DNA of 6,086 nt from Anaerolineales bacterium. GTDB lineage: Bacteria > Chloroflexota > Anaerolineae > Anaerolineales > UBA11858. Shown piece by piece: positions 5,591-6,086 of this stretch. The notes below the pieces were generated by a model. That model ran no database searches. It was not told where the DNA came from and saw only the letters and a program-made list of their open reading frames with translations. The stretch lies in assembly GCA_015485245.1 (NCBI GenBank), contig WFTY01000361.1, forward strand, positions 1-6,086, in the 5' to 3' direction. Every line of letters begins with the position of its first letter. The first letter of the stretch is position 1. The translations under genes were made by a program, and so were the position numbers.

Positions 5591-6086
5591 CTATTTCAGC
5601 ATGGGGATTTTGATGCCGTGTCGTTTGGCAGCCTGGATGGCGATTTCGTAGCCGGCGTCCGCGTGGCGTACCACGCCCATGCCTGGATCGGCGGTCAGCA
5701 CGCGTTCCAGGCGCCGGGCGGCCTCCGGCGTGCCGTCGGCGACGATCACCTGCCCGGCGTGCTGGCTGAACCCGATGCCTACACCGCCGCCGTGATGGAA
5801 GGAGACCCACGTCGCCCCGCCAACAGCGTTGATCAGCGCGTTGAGAATTGCCCAATCGCTAATCGCGTCGCTGCCGTCCTTCATCCCCTCGGTCTCGCGG
5901 TTGGGCGAGGCCACCGAACCGGCGTCCAGATGATCTCGTCCGATCACGATCGGGGCCTTGACCTGCCCGGCGGCCACCAGCTCGTTGAACGCCAGCCCGG
6001 CTTTGGCGCGTTCACCGTACCCCAACCAGCAGATGCGGGCAGGCAACCCCTGGAAGGGGATTCTCTCTCGCGCCATCTTCAGCCAG
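5591..6086 (-). CDS. hutU: Urocanate hydratase (urocanase), C-terminal part (5' end outside window)
   Basis: Urocanase uses NAD+ as an electrophilic cofactor to convert urocanate to imidazolonepropionate, the second step of histidine degradation, in the cytoplasm. About 164 residues are visible and the frame is open to the window edge (WLK precedes the internal ATG at 6076), so the gene continues beyond it; family members are about 550 residues. Diagnostic sequence includes [18 protein letters not shown], whose cysteine corresponds to the active-site Cys410 of the Pseudomonas putida enzyme, and [35 protein letters not shown] and [14 protein letters not shown] follow. The C-terminus KIPMLK is at the family's usual end and the reading frame is intact. 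Other hut genes, if present, would be upstream beyond position 6086; the downstream neighbour rnz is unrelated, so this gene is probably the last of its operon. Confidence 0.96.
   Translation of the reverse strand, partial: WLKMARERIPFQGLPARICWLGYGERAKAGLAFNELVAAGQVKAPIVIGRDHLDAGSVASPNRETEGMKDGSDAISDWAILNALINAVGGATWVSFHHGGGVGIGFSQHAGQVIVADGTPEAARRLERVLTADPGMGVVRHADAGYEIAIQAAKRHGIKIPMLK

Noticed and set aside
5580..5591. A GCCC-AATG-GGGC hairpin at the hutU stop as a terminator
   Set aside because: Only 4 bp of stem and no T-run on the minus strand; it also overlaps the candidate -35 of rnz.
1..6086. Mobile element, phage, CRISPR or defence system
   Set aside because: No transposase, integrase, Cas, nuclease-toxin or regularly spaced repeat was found, and all intact genes fit housekeeping or uncharacterised membrane families.

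Overview
This window is an ordinary-looking stretch of a GC-rich bacterial chromosome. The protein set and sequence style (bifunctional PGI/PMI, UPF0173 hydrolase, a YuiH-like molybdoenzyme, a DUF6798-like membrane protein) suggest a member of the Chloroflexota, perhaps Anaerolineae. That placement is inference from protein character, not from a phylogenetic marker. Genes are packed tightly and arranged as two blocks that converge near position 3005.

Plus-strand block (1-3005). It opens with the 3' end of rsmI (16S rRNA methyltransferase), which overlaps by 14 nt a bifunctional phosphoglucose/phosphomannose isomerase gene. A 103-nt gap with two TACAAT hexamers (probable promoter) precedes a UPF0173 metallo-beta-lactamase-fold hydrolase. 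A 113-nt gap follows, holding a 73-bp inverted-repeat element with 17-nt arms. After it comes a sulfite-oxidase-like molybdopterin protein, and then the decayed remains of a response-regulator receiver gene spread over three reading frames.

Minus-strand block (6086-3006, read right to left). The 3' part of urocanate hydratase (hutU) comes first. A 70-nt gap with a candidate promoter follows, then ribonuclease Z (rnz, probable TTG start), then after only 10 nt a large polytopic membrane protein, probably cotranscribed with rnz. The membrane-protein stop codon abuts the last stop codon of the response-regulator relic at a TGATCA palindrome.

The genes serve several unrelated housekeeping roles: rRNA methylation, sugar-phosphate interconversion, tRNA 3' maturation, histidine breakdown and a molybdoenzyme. 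They do not form one evident pathway. I see no CRISPR array, intact mobile element, phage gene, tRNA or rRNA, and no convincing novel multi-gene system. The two items most worth a second look are the inverted-repeat element at 2088-2160 and the response-regulator relic at 2824-3005.
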